From Clostridia bacterium (GTDB taxonomy: Bacteria > Bacillota > Sulfobacillia > SLMV01), in the NCBI GenBank assembly GCA_007133365.1, contig SLMV01000199.1, positions 1-12,199 of the forward strand: 12,199 nt of DNA. Direction: 5' to 3'. Positions 1 through 6,721 of this stretch are shown piece after piece. Under the pieces are notes generated by a model. That model was not told the origin of the DNA. It was given only the letters and a program-made list of their open reading frames with translations, and did not search any database. The number at the start of each line of letters is the position of its first letter. Position 1 is the first letter of the stretch. The position numbers and the translations under genes are program-made.

Positions 1-218
1 ATCCCTCCTGCACATCCCCCTAGTGTTGATATCGGTTCGTCCTGAGGTAATTTTCAGGTTTCTAGGGTATCTTTTTCTTTCGGGGATCGAAGGTTTTCAC
101 AGGGTCTTCGAAATCAATATATTGGTCAGACATCATAGGGAGGGGCCTTCGTCTGCATGGCAAAGGAGATGAGGCGGTCATCAGGGAAAGAAGGAAAGAG
201 CGGAAGGGAGCGATGTCG

Positions 219-818
219 GTGAAGGTCCTACTGTTAAATGGGAGTCCAAGAGAAAACGGGGACACGGCCCATCTTTTAAGTCAAGTAAGAACGAAATTAG
301 AAGAGTGGGGTGCAACGACCGATTCGATGAATGTATGCTCAGTCTTAAAGACATGCGACACACCATTTTGTATTCACTGTAGTGAGCGGTGCGAGGGTGT
401 TTGTTACGATGGCACGACCCTGGAGAAGGCCTTATCCCGTCTCAAAGTGGCGGATGCGATCGTGGTCGGCTCTCCCGTCTATTTTGGCACGGTATCCGGT
501 CCCTTGAAGGCGTTTTGGGATTTTACCCGAAAACTCCGAGGAGAAAAAGCGCTCTTATATACCGTGGGGGCTGCCGTCACCAGTGGAGGTGGCCGTTTCG
601 GCGGCCAGGAAACCACCCTGCGCGCAATTTTCGATATCATGTTGATCCACGGAATGATCCTGGTGGGCGATTCCTCACCTTTGGGGATGGGACATTTCGG
701 TGTTTCGGTCCAGTCGCCGGCGGCATCGGACCCAAAGGCAAACGATAGCGTCGAAAGGTTAGCCAGAGCGGTTTGGGATACGACAAAAGCCACGCAGTCG
801 CTTCGGAATGCGCTTTAG
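219..818 (+). CDS. Flavodoxin-like NAD(P)H-dependent FMN oxidoreductase with a cysteine cluster
   Basis: Probably a small cytoplasmic flavoprotein that moves electrons between NAD(P)H and an unknown acceptor. The N-terminus LLLNGSPRENGDT is the FMN phosphate-binding loop of the NADPH-dependent FMN reductase/iron-sulfur flavoprotein superfamily, and VVGSPVYFGTVSGPLKAFWD is the second flavin-binding loop. Counted from the ATG at 213, cysteines lie at about 42, 48, 53, 56, 60 and 64, where iron-sulfur flavoproteins carry their cluster ligands. The spacing is not canonical, so an Fe-S cluster is only possible. About 199 residues is usual for the family. I prefer the GTG at 219: the GGGAG at 206-210 is 8 bases from it but only 2 from the ATG at 213, and relatives typically begin M-K-V-L. 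It is followed at 16 bases by the deacylase gene and is probably cotranscribed. The substrate is unknown. Confidence 0.85.
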   Translation: MKVLLLNGSPRENGDTAHLLSQVRTKLEEWGATTDSMNVCSVLKTCDTPFCIHCSERCEGVCYDGTTLEKALSRLKVADAIVVGSPVYFGTVSGPLKAFWDFTRKLRGEKALLYTVGAAVTSGGGRFGGQETTLRAIFDIMLIHGMILVGDSSPLGMGHFGVSVQSPAASDPKANDSVERLARAVWDTTKATQSLRNAL

Positions 819-834
819 GGAAGGGAGCAAGACG

Positions 835-2418
835 ATGTTTGATCGGGTATTTCGTGATGTCACGGTGGTAGATGGTACCGGTCAGCCGCGCTTTCAATCG
901 GATGTGGGGATTTCGGATGGCAAGATTGCGGCGGTGGGTTCAGATTTGGGACCGGGCAAACGGGAAGAAGTGGGGCAGGGGCGGGTACTAGCCCCCGGGT
1001 TTATCGATCTCCACACCCACAGCGACTTCTCTTTGTTTGTGGATCCTCGGGGCGAAAGCAAAGTTCGCCAAGGGGTCACCACGGAGGTCATCGGTAACTG
1101 TGGTGGGTGGGCCATTCCCCTCGAAGGAGAGTGCCGCACGGTGGCGGAAGACGAATTTCACCGTGTGGGCGGTACTGGATCGCTTCCCTGGTGTTCGCTC
1201 GATGAATACTTCGAATATATAGCGAAACAAGGCGTGAGTCCGAATGTGGCCGCCCTGGTGGGGCAGGGGGCGGTTCGGGCCGCCGTCATGGGTTTTGACC
1301 CCGGGGCTCCCTCAGCGGATGAACTTCGCAAGATGCGCTGTTATGTGCAAAATGCCATGGCCCAGGGGGCATTTGGCATGTCGAGCGGATTGTATTATGC
1401 GCCGGGCAGTTATGCGGAGACCGACGAGGTCGTCGCCCTCGCCAAAGAAGTTGCGGCTTATGATGGGATTCACTCGGTACACCTTCGCGACGAATCCACT
1501 TATTCCGTCGGCCTAATGGCAGCTTTAGAAGAAGCGCTCACCATTGGGGAGCGATCGGGTGTTCGCACTCAGGTGTCCCATCTCAAGGCGCTCGGTCCCG
1601 GCGTATGGGGTCAGGCGCCCGCTTTGCTCGAGCGCCTGGAGAATGCGCGCGCCGAGGGCTTGGATGTACTGGCGGACCAATATCCCTATACGGCGTCGGG
1701 TTCGAGCATCACCGGTGCTTTGATTCCCCGATGGGCGCAAGAAGGCGGTCGGGAGGCATTGATTGGACGAATTGATGACCCATCCGTGCGCCCGGATCTT
1801 CTCGAGGGGGTGCGTGAGAGTCTCGAGCGCCGGGGCGGTGCCGAGCGCCTGATGATTGCCGGCTACCCACCCGATGCTCGCCTGGAGGGACAGCGCCTTT
1901 CGGAGGTGGCGGCGGCCCGAGGTGAAGCGGCCGACGTGACGGCGCTTGAACTATTGCGAGAAGCGGATGCAGCCTTCGTCTGTTTTGTTATGCAAGAAGA
2001 AGATGTGGCGGCAATTATGGCGGATCCGAGCGTGCTGATTGCCTCGGATGGTCGTGCGGTGGCGATTGACGGCCCCACATCAAAAGGGCATCCCCACCCC
2101 CGATATTTTGGCACCTTCCCGCGGGTCTTGGGGCGCTACACCCGAGAGCAAAACATTCTCACCTTAGAACAGGCGATTCATAAAATGACCGGCATGCCGG
2201 CGGTTCGATTGGGTCTGGGCGACCGCGGGTTATTGCAACCCGGTCACTGGGCGGACCTGGTCCTTTTTGATGCCGAGCGGGTGGCGGATCGCGCCACGTT
2301 TGAAAATCCCAAACAATACCCCATTGGAATCGAACAGGTCTTCGTTAATGGTGTACCGGTGATCGTGGAGGAAACGCATACGGGTGAACGTCCGGGTCGG
2401 GTGCTTCGGAAGCGCTGA
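835..2418 (+). CDS. N-acyl-D-amino-acid deacylase (D-aminoacylase), amidohydrolase superfamily
   Basis: Predicted zinc hydrolase that removes the acyl group from N-acyl-D-amino acids, giving a free D-amino acid and a carboxylate. Numbered from the ATG at 835 (527 residues, normal for the family), the protein shows HTHSD at 60-64, GNCG with Cys89 (the position of the metal-bridging Cys in D-aminoacylases), HLRDES with His216, VSHLKALG with His249, and IASDG with Asp405, followed by the family's glycine/histidine-rich segment KGHPHPRYFGTF. An ATG at 808 in the same frame would add nine residues and overlap the previous gene. The start at 835 is preferred because GGGAG at 823-827 lies 7 bases upstream and the protein then begins with the usual small N-terminal beta domain. 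Likely roles are recycling D-amino acids from cell-wall or peptide material. A dipeptidase or other acyl-amino-acid hydrolase specificity cannot be excluded. Confidence 0.9.
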   Translation: MFDRVFRDVTVVDGTGQPRFQSDVGISDGKIAAVGSDLGPGKREEVGQGRVLAPGFIDLHTHSDFSLFVDPRGESKVRQGVTTEVIGNCGGWAIPLEGECRTVAEDEFHRVGGTGSLPWCSLDEYFEYIAKQGVSPNVAALVGQGAVRAAVMGFDPGAPSADELRKMRCYVQNAMAQGAFGMSSGLYYAPGSYAETDEVVALAKEVAAYDGIHSVHLRDESTYSVGLMAALEEALTIGERSGVRTQVSHLKALGPGVWGQAPALLERLENARAEGLDVLADQYPYTASGSSITGALIPRWAQEGGREALIGRIDDPSVRPDLLEGVRESLERRGGAERLMIAGYPPDARLEGQRLSEVAAARGEAADVTALELLREADAAFVCFVMQEEDVAAIMADPSVLIASDGRAVAIDGPTSKGHPHPRYFGTFPRVLGRYTREQNILTLEQAIHKMTGMPAVRLGLGDRGLLQPGHWADLVLFDAERVADRATFENPKQYPIGIEQVFVNGVPVIVEETHTGERPGRVLRKR

Positions 2419-2480
2419 TCCGGCTAGGGAGCGACTTCGTCCCCGTGTGCTCTTTGATGCTTGGGTTGGCCACCCCGGAA

Positions 2481-2510
2481 CCGAGGTCGTCGGGAGTCCG
2501 ACGGCCTCGG
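2481..2510. terminator. Strong hairpin between convergent operons, possible non-canonical bidirectional terminator
   Basis: The arms 2481-2493 and 2498-2510 pair over 13 positions, with one U-G wobble when read on the + strand, around a four-base GAGT loop. It lies 62 bases after the deacylase stop and 32 bases past the proC stop. There is no U-tract on either side, so it is not a textbook intrinsic terminator. Its position between convergent genes suggests transcript-end formation or 3'-end protection. The rest of the 124-base gap shows nothing recognisable. Confidence 0.5.
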
Positions 2511-2542
2511 ACGGACGGCTTTCGGTAATGGGCGCGCTGATT

Positions 2543-3376
2543 CTAACGAACGTGTTCAAACACCGCCCCCATTTCGCGGGAGCGTTCGGTGGCCCGTTCG
2601 ATGCAGGCGGCGACCGCTTCTTGGAAACGATAGTCTTCGAGGACGGCAAAGCCGGCTTCGGTGGTCCCACCGGGACTCATAACGCGACGGTAATGGCAGG
2701 CGGGATCCTCCGGTGAAGCGCGGAGCGTCAAAGCGGCCCCAATGATGGTTTGTAGAATTAATTCCTTGGCGACGACCGGGTTCAACCCGATGTGCTCGGC
2801 GGCGGTTTCCATGGCTTCCACCAGATAATAGATATAGGCCGGACCGCTTCCGGAGAGTCCGGTGACCGCATCGAGATCCTTTTCTTCGACGATGGTGACG
2901 CGTCCAATGGTTTTGAGCAGTGAACATGCGATCTCTAGGTGCCGGCCGGTGGCGTGAACGCCAAGACTGAGCGCGGTGGCCGAAGCACCCACGGCAGCGC
3001 CGGTGTTCGGCATGGTGCGGATGATCGGTGCCGCATGCCCGAGGAGCCGGGTGATGGTGTCGGTGGGGACTCCGGCCACCACGGACACGAACACCTGGGA
3101 GGGATCGGTTTGATCTTTGATTGAATGGATGGCATCGGTGACATCACTGGGTTTAAAGGCTAAGACAATAATATCGGCACCTCGAACGCCGGTGCTCGGA
3201 TGTTCTTCGCTTCTGACCTGATAGGTCTGACAAAGCGCGCGCAGGCGCTTTTCGTTGGACCGGTTGGTCACGATGATCTGGGACGGATCCATCACCCCTT
3301 TGCCCACCAGCCCACTGATGATTGCTTCGGCGATGGCGCCGGCACCGACAAATGTGATGGTTGGTTTTTTGTTCAT
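2543..3376 (-). CDS. proC: Pyrroline-5-carboxylate reductase
   Basis: Catalyses the last step of proline synthesis, NAD(P)H reduction of 1-pyrroline-5-carboxylate to L-proline, in the cytoplasm. The 277-residue protein is of normal length. It opens with the Rossmann motif FVGAGAIAEAIISGL and contains VVAGVPTDTI in the middle, the dimer/active-site segment SGSGPAYIYYLVEAME, and the C-terminal family signature VMSPGGTTEAGFAVLE. The start is placed at 3376 because AGGAGG (3389-3384) lies 7 bases before it. An in-frame upstream ATG at 3394 would overlap the end of proA and lacks this spacing. It is the third gene of proBAC, 14 bases after the proA stop, and should share the T-box control at the head of the operon. 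Confidence 0.96.
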   Translation of the reverse strand: MNKKPTITFVGAGAIAEAIISGLVGKGVMDPSQIIVTNRSNEKRLRALCQTYQVRSEEHPSTGVRGADIIVLAFKPSDVTDAIHSIKDQTDPSQVFVSVVAGVPTDTITRLLGHAAPIIRTMPNTGAAVGASATALSLGVHATGRHLEIACSLLKTIGRVTIVEEKDLDAVTGLSGSGPAYIYYLVEAMETAAEHIGLNPVVAKELILQTIIGAALTLRASPEDPACHYRRVMSPGGTTEAGFAVLEDYRFQEAVAACIERATERSREMGAVFEHVR

Positions 3377-3390
3377 TTTTGGACCTCCTC

Positions 3391-4638
3391 TCAATCCCGT
3401 ATTTGACCGTTGCCTAAGACGAGATACTTGCTCGTGGTGAGTGCTGAAAGTCCCATGGGCCCGCGGGCATGGAGTTTTTGCGTGCTGATACCAATCTCGG
3501 CGCCAAAACCGAATTCATAGCCATCGGTGAAGCGAGTTGAGGCATTATGGTAAAGGCAGGCGGCATCGACCCCTTGGAAAAAACGCTTGGCATGTTCGGC
3601 ATTCTCAGTGATGATGGCTTCTGAGTGTTGGGTGCCGTAAGTGGTGATATGGTCGATGGCCTCCTCGAGGGAACGGACCACCTTCACCGCGAGAATGAGC
3701 GCCAGATACTCGGCGTGCCAATCGTCCTCCACCGCCTGCGATATCGTTTCATCATGGGTCCGGGCTCGAGCATCGCCGCGGAGCTCGACCCCGGACTCCT
3801 TGAGCGCGTCGAGTAAAGAGGAAAGATGGTGGTCCGCCCAATCTTCATGAACCAACAGGGTCTCCACCGCATTACATACGGAGGGCCGTTGGGTTTTGGC
3901 GTTCAAAACGATGTTTTTCGCGGTTTCATAGTTGGCGGAGCCATCGATGAAAATATGGCAGTTGCCGACGCCGGTTTCAAGGACCGGCACGGAGGCGTTT
4001 TGTTTGACGGCCTGGATCAATTGATGGCCGCCGCGCGGAATGAGAACGTCCAAGTAGTCATCCAACCGGAAAAGCTCGGCTGCACGACGGCGGTGGCCGT
4101 CTTCGATGAGCTGCACACCGTGCGTGGGAAGCCCGGTTTCCTCTAATCCCGCTTGAATGGCTTGGGTCAAGGCGCGATTCGATGCCAGGGCCGACGAACT
4201 CCCGCGAAGGAGCACCGCATTGCCGGTTTTTAGGCAGAGCCCGGCCGCGTCCACGGTTACATTGGGGCGGGCCTCGTAGATGATGCCCACCACACCCAAG
4301 GGGACTTTAACTTTTTGGATCGTCAGGCCATTGGGGCGTCGGATGGTTTCTTGAAGGGTGCCGATGGGATCGGGCAGCGCCATCAATTCTTCCAGTCCCA
4401 CGGCGATCCCCTTGAGACGTTCCTCGCTCAGGCGAAGGCGGTCCAGCAGCGCTTCGGTCATTCCCGCTTTTTGTCCCCGGTCGAGATCGTCCGCATTTGC
4501 TTCGAGGATCAGGGGTGTACGGTTCATCAGTGTCTTCGCGATGGCAAAAAGCGCGGTGTTCTTTTGTTCGGCGGACGCCAGGGCTAAGGTGCGGGCCGCC
4601 GTTTGTGCCTGTTGGGCTTTGATCAAGACCTCACTCAT
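3391..4638 (-). CDS. proA: Gamma-glutamyl phosphate reductase (glutamate-5-semialdehyde dehydrogenase)
   Basis: Reduces gamma-glutamyl phosphate with NADPH to glutamate-5-semialdehyde, which cyclises to pyrroline-5-carboxylate. The 415-residue protein matches the family length. Visible marks are the cofactor-binding stretch VPLGVVGIIYEARPNVTVDA (about 113-132), LLRGSSSALASN, IPRGG, the catalytic-cysteine segment TQRPSVCNA with Cys255, and the C-terminal block FGFGAEIGISTQKLHARGPM. The start ATG at 4638 overlaps the proB stop in an ATGA arrangement and is preceded by AAAGGAGA, which implies translational coupling. ProA and ProB work together because gamma-glutamyl phosphate is unstable. The frame stays open far upstream, but that stretch lies inside proB and is not part of this gene. 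Confidence 0.97.
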   Translation of the reverse strand: MSEVLIKAQQAQTAARTLALASAEQKNTALFAIAKTLMNRTPLILEANADDLDRGQKAGMTEALLDRLRLSEERLKGIAVGLEELMALPDPIGTLQETIRRPNGLTIQKVKVPLGVVGIIYEARPNVTVDAAGLCLKTGNAVLLRGSSSALASNRALTQAIQAGLEETGLPTHGVQLIEDGHRRRAAELFRLDDYLDVLIPRGGHQLIQAVKQNASVPVLETGVGNCHIFIDGSANYETAKNIVLNAKTQRPSVCNAVETLLVHEDWADHHLSSLLDALKESGVELRGDARARTHDETISQAVEDDWHAEYLALILAVKVVRSLEEAIDHITTYGTQHSEAIITENAEHAKRFFQGVDAACLYHNASTRFTDGYEFGFGAEIGISTQKLHARGPMGLSALTTSKYLVLGNGQIRD

Positions 4639-5753
4639 GACATCATCTCCTTTTCTAAAGCCACCCAGTCGTCGCGATGAATGACCTCCTCGTGATCCGG
4701 CATGTTGGGGAGGCGAATATCGGCGGTTGAGCGTCCTTTGATTTGGTTCAACTGAAGGGCGGAAAATCCGACGATCCCCTTGCCGATTCGCTGGCCGGCC
4801 GTGTTGAGGACCTCCACCACGTCCCCAGACTGAAAGGTTCCGTGGGCCGCCAAAACCCCGACCGGGAGCAGACTCTTTCCCCCTTTTAAAAGGGCATGCT
4901 CGGCGCCGGGGTCGATGACCAGATGGCCGGCACTTTTCGAATGAAGCCCGATCCATTGTTTCCGGGCTTTTACCGTATTCAATTTGGATCCGATATAGGT
5001 CCCATCACCGCGTCCGGTAAGAATTGCGATTAGCGCATCGTTCTCTTGGCCGGTACCGATAAACACACGGACCCCTAAGGAGAGGGCCGTCTGGGCGGCC
5101 TCTACCTTGGAACGCATTCCCCCGGTGCCCACCCGTGAACCGGACGATGTTGCCTTTTCGATCAAGCGATCCGGGAGCCGGGGGAGATAAGGATAGCGAT
5201 AGGCGTTGGGGTTTTCCCGGGGGTCGGCATCGTACAGTCCGTTAATATCGGTCATAATCATTAGCATATCGGCATGCATCAGCCCGCTGACTAAGGCCGA
5301 GAGCATATCGTTATCGCCGAAGGTGAGTTCGGCAATGCTGACGGAGTCGTTTTCATTGATGATGGGAAGCGCCCCCCGGCCGAGGAGTTCGGTTAGGGTG
5401 GCGTGGGCATTTTGATAGCGGGTGCGATCGGAAAAATCCTCGCGGGTCAACAATAGCTGGGCGGTGGTAATCTGGTGCTGATCGAATTGATCCGCCCAAG
5501 CCTGCATGAGAAGGCTTTGTCCCACGGCAGCGGATGCCTGTTTGGCCGGAATCATTTCGGGCCAATTTGGATAGCCCAGCCCGCGAAAACCGGCGGCGAC
5601 GGCCCCGGATGAAATCAAAATGACCGAATGGCCCGATTGTCGCAAACGGGCGATCGCTTGGGCCCAGTGTCGGATCTTATCGTGACTCAAGGCGCCATCC
5701 GGGTGCGTCAGGGAACTGCTCCCGATCTTGACGACGATGCGTTGTCGTTCCAT
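4635..5753 (-). CDS. proB: Glutamate 5-kinase with C-terminal PUA domain
   Basis: Phosphorylates L-glutamate with ATP to gamma-glutamyl phosphate, the committed and usually proline-inhibited step of proline synthesis. The 372-residue protein has an amino-acid kinase domain: VVKIGSSSLT at the N-terminus, VILISSGAVAAGF, KQASAAVGQSLLMQAWADQF, INENDSVSIAEL with FGDNDMLSA, and SRVGTGGMRSKVEAA. A PUA domain follows at about 277-360. The ATG at 5753 is set by the GGAGGG at 5766-5761, 7 bases upstream, and by the family's usual N-terminus; longer versions of the frame would run into the terminator of the leader. It is the first gene of proBAC, about 45 bases downstream of the T-box terminator. Confidence 0.97.
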   Translation of the reverse strand: MERQRIVVKIGSSSLTHPDGALSHDKIRHWAQAIARLRQSGHSVILISSGAVAAGFRGLGYPNWPEMIPAKQASAAVGQSLLMQAWADQFDQHQITTAQLLLTREDFSDRTRYQNAHATLTELLGRGALPIINENDSVSIAELTFGDNDMLSALVSGLMHADMLMIMTDINGLYDADPRENPNAYRYPYLPRLPDRLIEKATSSGSRVGTGGMRSKVEAAQTALSLGVRVFIGTGQENDALIAILTGRGDGTYIGSKLNTVKARKQWIGLHSKSAGHLVIDPGAEHALLKGGKSLLPVGVLAAHGTFQSGDVVEVLNTAGQRIGKGIVGFSALQLNQIKGRSTADIRLPNMPDHEEVIHRDDWVALEKEMMS

Positions 5754-5797
5754 CTTATTTCCCTCCAAGGTGATACCGTTACTGGGTCTTAAGACAC

Positions 5798-5833
5798 AAA
5801 AAACGACCTTTCGCTTTAAGGACGAAAAGGTCG
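5798..5833 (-). terminator. Intrinsic terminator of the proBAC T-box leader
   Basis: On the - strand, CGACCTTTTCG (5833-5823) pairs with CGAAAGGTCG (5813-5804) with one unpaired T, and is followed directly by six T (5803-5798). The 5' arm includes the ACCTT that would instead pair with AAGGT just before the T-box sequence, so terminator and antiterminator exclude each other. This is the standard T-box decision point: readthrough into proB occurs only when uncharged tRNA stabilises the antiterminator. Confidence 0.92.
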
Positions 5834-6030
5834 CGATCCGCGGTACCACCTTATTTGGCATACTATAAAAAGAAATGCCCGCTTAAATCCGTAACGAGGA
5901 AGGACGGTCAGAGTTCACTCCGACAACTCCAGGGCGGGTTCGAACGATGCGTGACGGTGGGGACCTCTCAGCCGGTGAGTCCCCGTCTCTGGCGCTGCAG
6001 TCGTTGTACTATTCCCCTTCAACGCGTTGG
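5798..6030 (-). ncRNA. T-box riboswitch, proline specifier (CCC), leader of proBAC
   Basis: A cis-acting leader RNA that senses the charging state of tRNA-Pro. Reading the - strand, the specifier loop is marked by AGTA (6010-6007) facing GAA (5941-5939), which is followed at once by the specifier CCC (5938-5936). AACGA (6005-6001) and TCGTT close the helix above it. A distal stem with GGGAC/GTCCC arms forms the upper part of stem I. A 7-bp hairpin (5924-5918 with 5913-5907) follows. The T-box sequence AAGGTGGTACCGCG is at 5852-5839; its TGGT can pair with the ACCA end expected for tRNA-Pro. The terminator comes last. The CCC specifier matches the proline genes downstream. The 5' limit at the foot of stem I is approximate. 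Confidence 0.94.
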
Positions 6031-6057
6031 GTTTTTATGTAGCTTGCGCAAAAACCC
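6029..6057. repeat. Inverted repeat at the proBAC leader start
   Basis: A perfect 8-base inverted repeat, GGGTTTTT (6029-6036) and AAAAACCC (6050-6057), separated by 13 bases. It lies just upstream of, or at the start of, the T-box stem I, overlapping where the proBAC promoter should be. It could be a protein operator or simply a hairpin. Nothing in the window names a binding protein. Confidence 0.45.
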
Positions 6058-6069
6058 TCGGCTTGTCAA
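6036..6069 (-). promoter_or_regulatory. Possible proBAC promoter
   Basis: On the - strand a perfect TTGACA (6069-6064) lies shortly upstream of the T-box leader. The best -10-like hexamer, TACATA (6041-6036), is 22 bases away, which is too long for a standard sigma-A promoter, and the hexamer at 17 bases (CAAGCT) is poor. The position just upstream of stem I is right, but the exact elements are uncertain. Confidence 0.35.
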
Positions 6070-6366
6070 GGGGGATTTGAGCAAATCATTCAGTTTTCGT
6101 CGCCTAAAGGCGTATGATCACGAAGGAAGTCGAGAAGGTTTGCCAATATGATCCCATTACGGACAAAATGCGTCGGGAAATACCCCGCCTTTTTAGTGCG
6201 TGAGGCCAAAGCGGATGGCCCGGTGAATGGGTCTTTCAATTGACGCCTCAGCATGATGCGAGAAATCAGCGGATGAGAGTGAAGCAGCCCATGCCATGGG
6301 GTCGATGCTAAAACGAGCCATGAGAAGAGAGGCAAACCGGGTGTTATGTATTTTATGGATGGGGTT
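6070..6366. other. Intergenic stretch with no recognisable gene
   Basis: This is the spacer between the divergent proBAC and lys operons. Frames that stay open here show no family motif, no good ribosome binding site and odd composition. I see only a small perfect palindrome, CGCCTAAAGGCG (6101-6112), and no tRNA-like fold. Confidence 0.5.
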
Positions 6367-6395
6367 TTGACTTTTTATGCAGGAGGTGGTAACGT
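6367..6395 (+). promoter_or_regulatory. Likely promoter of the lysWXYZJK operon
   Basis: TTGACT (6367-6372) and TAACGT (6390-6395) are separated by exactly 17 bases, a sigma-A-like arrangement with a good -35 and a moderate -10. Transcription from about 6402 would give a short single-stranded lead before P1 of the lysine riboswitch at 6444. A perfect AGGAGG at 6381-6386 lies in the spacer and is probably chance. Confidence 0.55.
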
Positions 6396-6443
6396 GACAG
6401 CAGTTCAAAAATCCAATACGTAATGCCTCACTTCTTCTTGGGA

Positions 6444-6622
6444 GTGGGGTAGAGGTGCGAAGCCTCATCAGTACTTCGGTGGAGCAAGGCAGTGATGAAA
6501 CCGGGGGAAAGGGAGATTCGCCGAAGCCGATGTCCGGCCAACGGGCGGCGGCTGGGTCTGCAGTTAAGAACTGCAGGACTGTCACCGGAAGGCGAAAGCG
6601 TTCCGGTGAAGCGCTATCTCAC
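6444..6622 (+). ncRNA. Lysine riboswitch aptamer (L box)
   Basis: Binds L-lysine and turns off the downstream lys operon. The conserved core strings are all present in order: AGAGGTGCGA (6451-6460), AAAGGGAGATTCGCCGAAG (6508-6526), CTGGGTCT (6552-6559), ACTGTC (6578-6583) and GCGCTATCTC (6611-6620). Helices can be traced. P1 pairs GTGGGGTAG (6444-6452) with CTATCTCAC (6614-6622). P2 pairs TCATCA (6465-6470) with TGATGA (6493-6498). P3 pairs AGCCG (6525-6529) with CGGCT (6549-6553). P4 pairs 6558-6565 with 6569-6576. P5 pairs CACCGGAA (6583-6590) with TTCCGGTG (6601-6608), capped by a GAAA tetraloop. It lies 100 bases before lysW on the same strand. Confidence 0.95.
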
Positions 6623-6642
6623 CGGGGACAGTGAGGATATAA

Positions 6643-6660
6643 CCGACGATCAATCGTCGG
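6643..6660 (+). promoter_or_regulatory. Competing hairpin in the riboswitch expression platform (candidate antiterminator)
   Basis: CCGACGA (6643-6649) pairs perfectly with TCGTCGG (6654-6660) around a TCAA loop. The second arm is also the 5' arm of the terminator at 6653-6684, so the two hairpins cannot coexist. Upstream, CTCAC (6618-6622, the 3' strand of P1) can pair with GTGAG (6631-6635), which would compete with P1 when lysine is absent. How P1 formation is passed on to the terminator is not fully clear from inspection. Confidence 0.6.
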
Positions 6661-6690
6661 GGGAAGAAAATGTCCCTCGACGATTTCTTT
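6653..6690 (+). terminator. Intrinsic terminator of the lysine riboswitch
   Basis: ATCGTCGGGGG (6653-6663) pairs with CCCTCGACGAT (6674-6684) over 11 positions, including one G-U, around a ten-base loop. The T-rich run TTTCTTT (6684-6690) follows. It sits between the aptamer and the lysW ribosome binding site, as expected for a riboswitch that acts by transcription attenuation. Confidence 0.75.
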
Positions 6691-6721
6691 ATGTCGGAAA
6701 TCCAAAAGAGGAGGAATTGAA

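Noticed and set aside
26..54. TTGATA, 17 bases, AATTTT as a promoter for the left gene pair
   Set aside because: The -10 is weak, and the distance to the gene (about 160 bases) leaves an unexplained leader. Not enough to call. The rest of 1-212 shows no gene.
62..136. Short - strand frame ending in DPVKTFDPRKKKIP
   Set aside because: The peptide looks protein-like, but there is no Shine-Dalgarno before the ATGs at 136/133, and the longer version is antisense to the start of the flavoprotein gene.
808..834. Upstream ATG for the D-aminoacylase
   Set aside because: It overlaps the previous gene, has no spaced ribosome site and adds nine residues not expected for the family.
3377..3394. Upstream ATG for proC
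   Set aside because: AGGAGG lies between it and the ATG at 3376, which has ideal spacing and the usual N-terminus.
5855..6151. 98-codon frame on the + strand across the T-box
   Set aside because: It is antisense to the T-box leader, and its composition is explained by that RNA structure.
6070..6366. A tRNA or second riboswitch in the spacer between the two operons
   Set aside because: No cloverleaf arms, T-loop sequence or known riboswitch core is visible; only a 12-base palindrome is clear.
6193..6585. 130-codon frame on the - strand across the promoter and riboswitch
   Set aside because: It is antisense to a conserved riboswitch, has no ribosome site and no recognisable motif.
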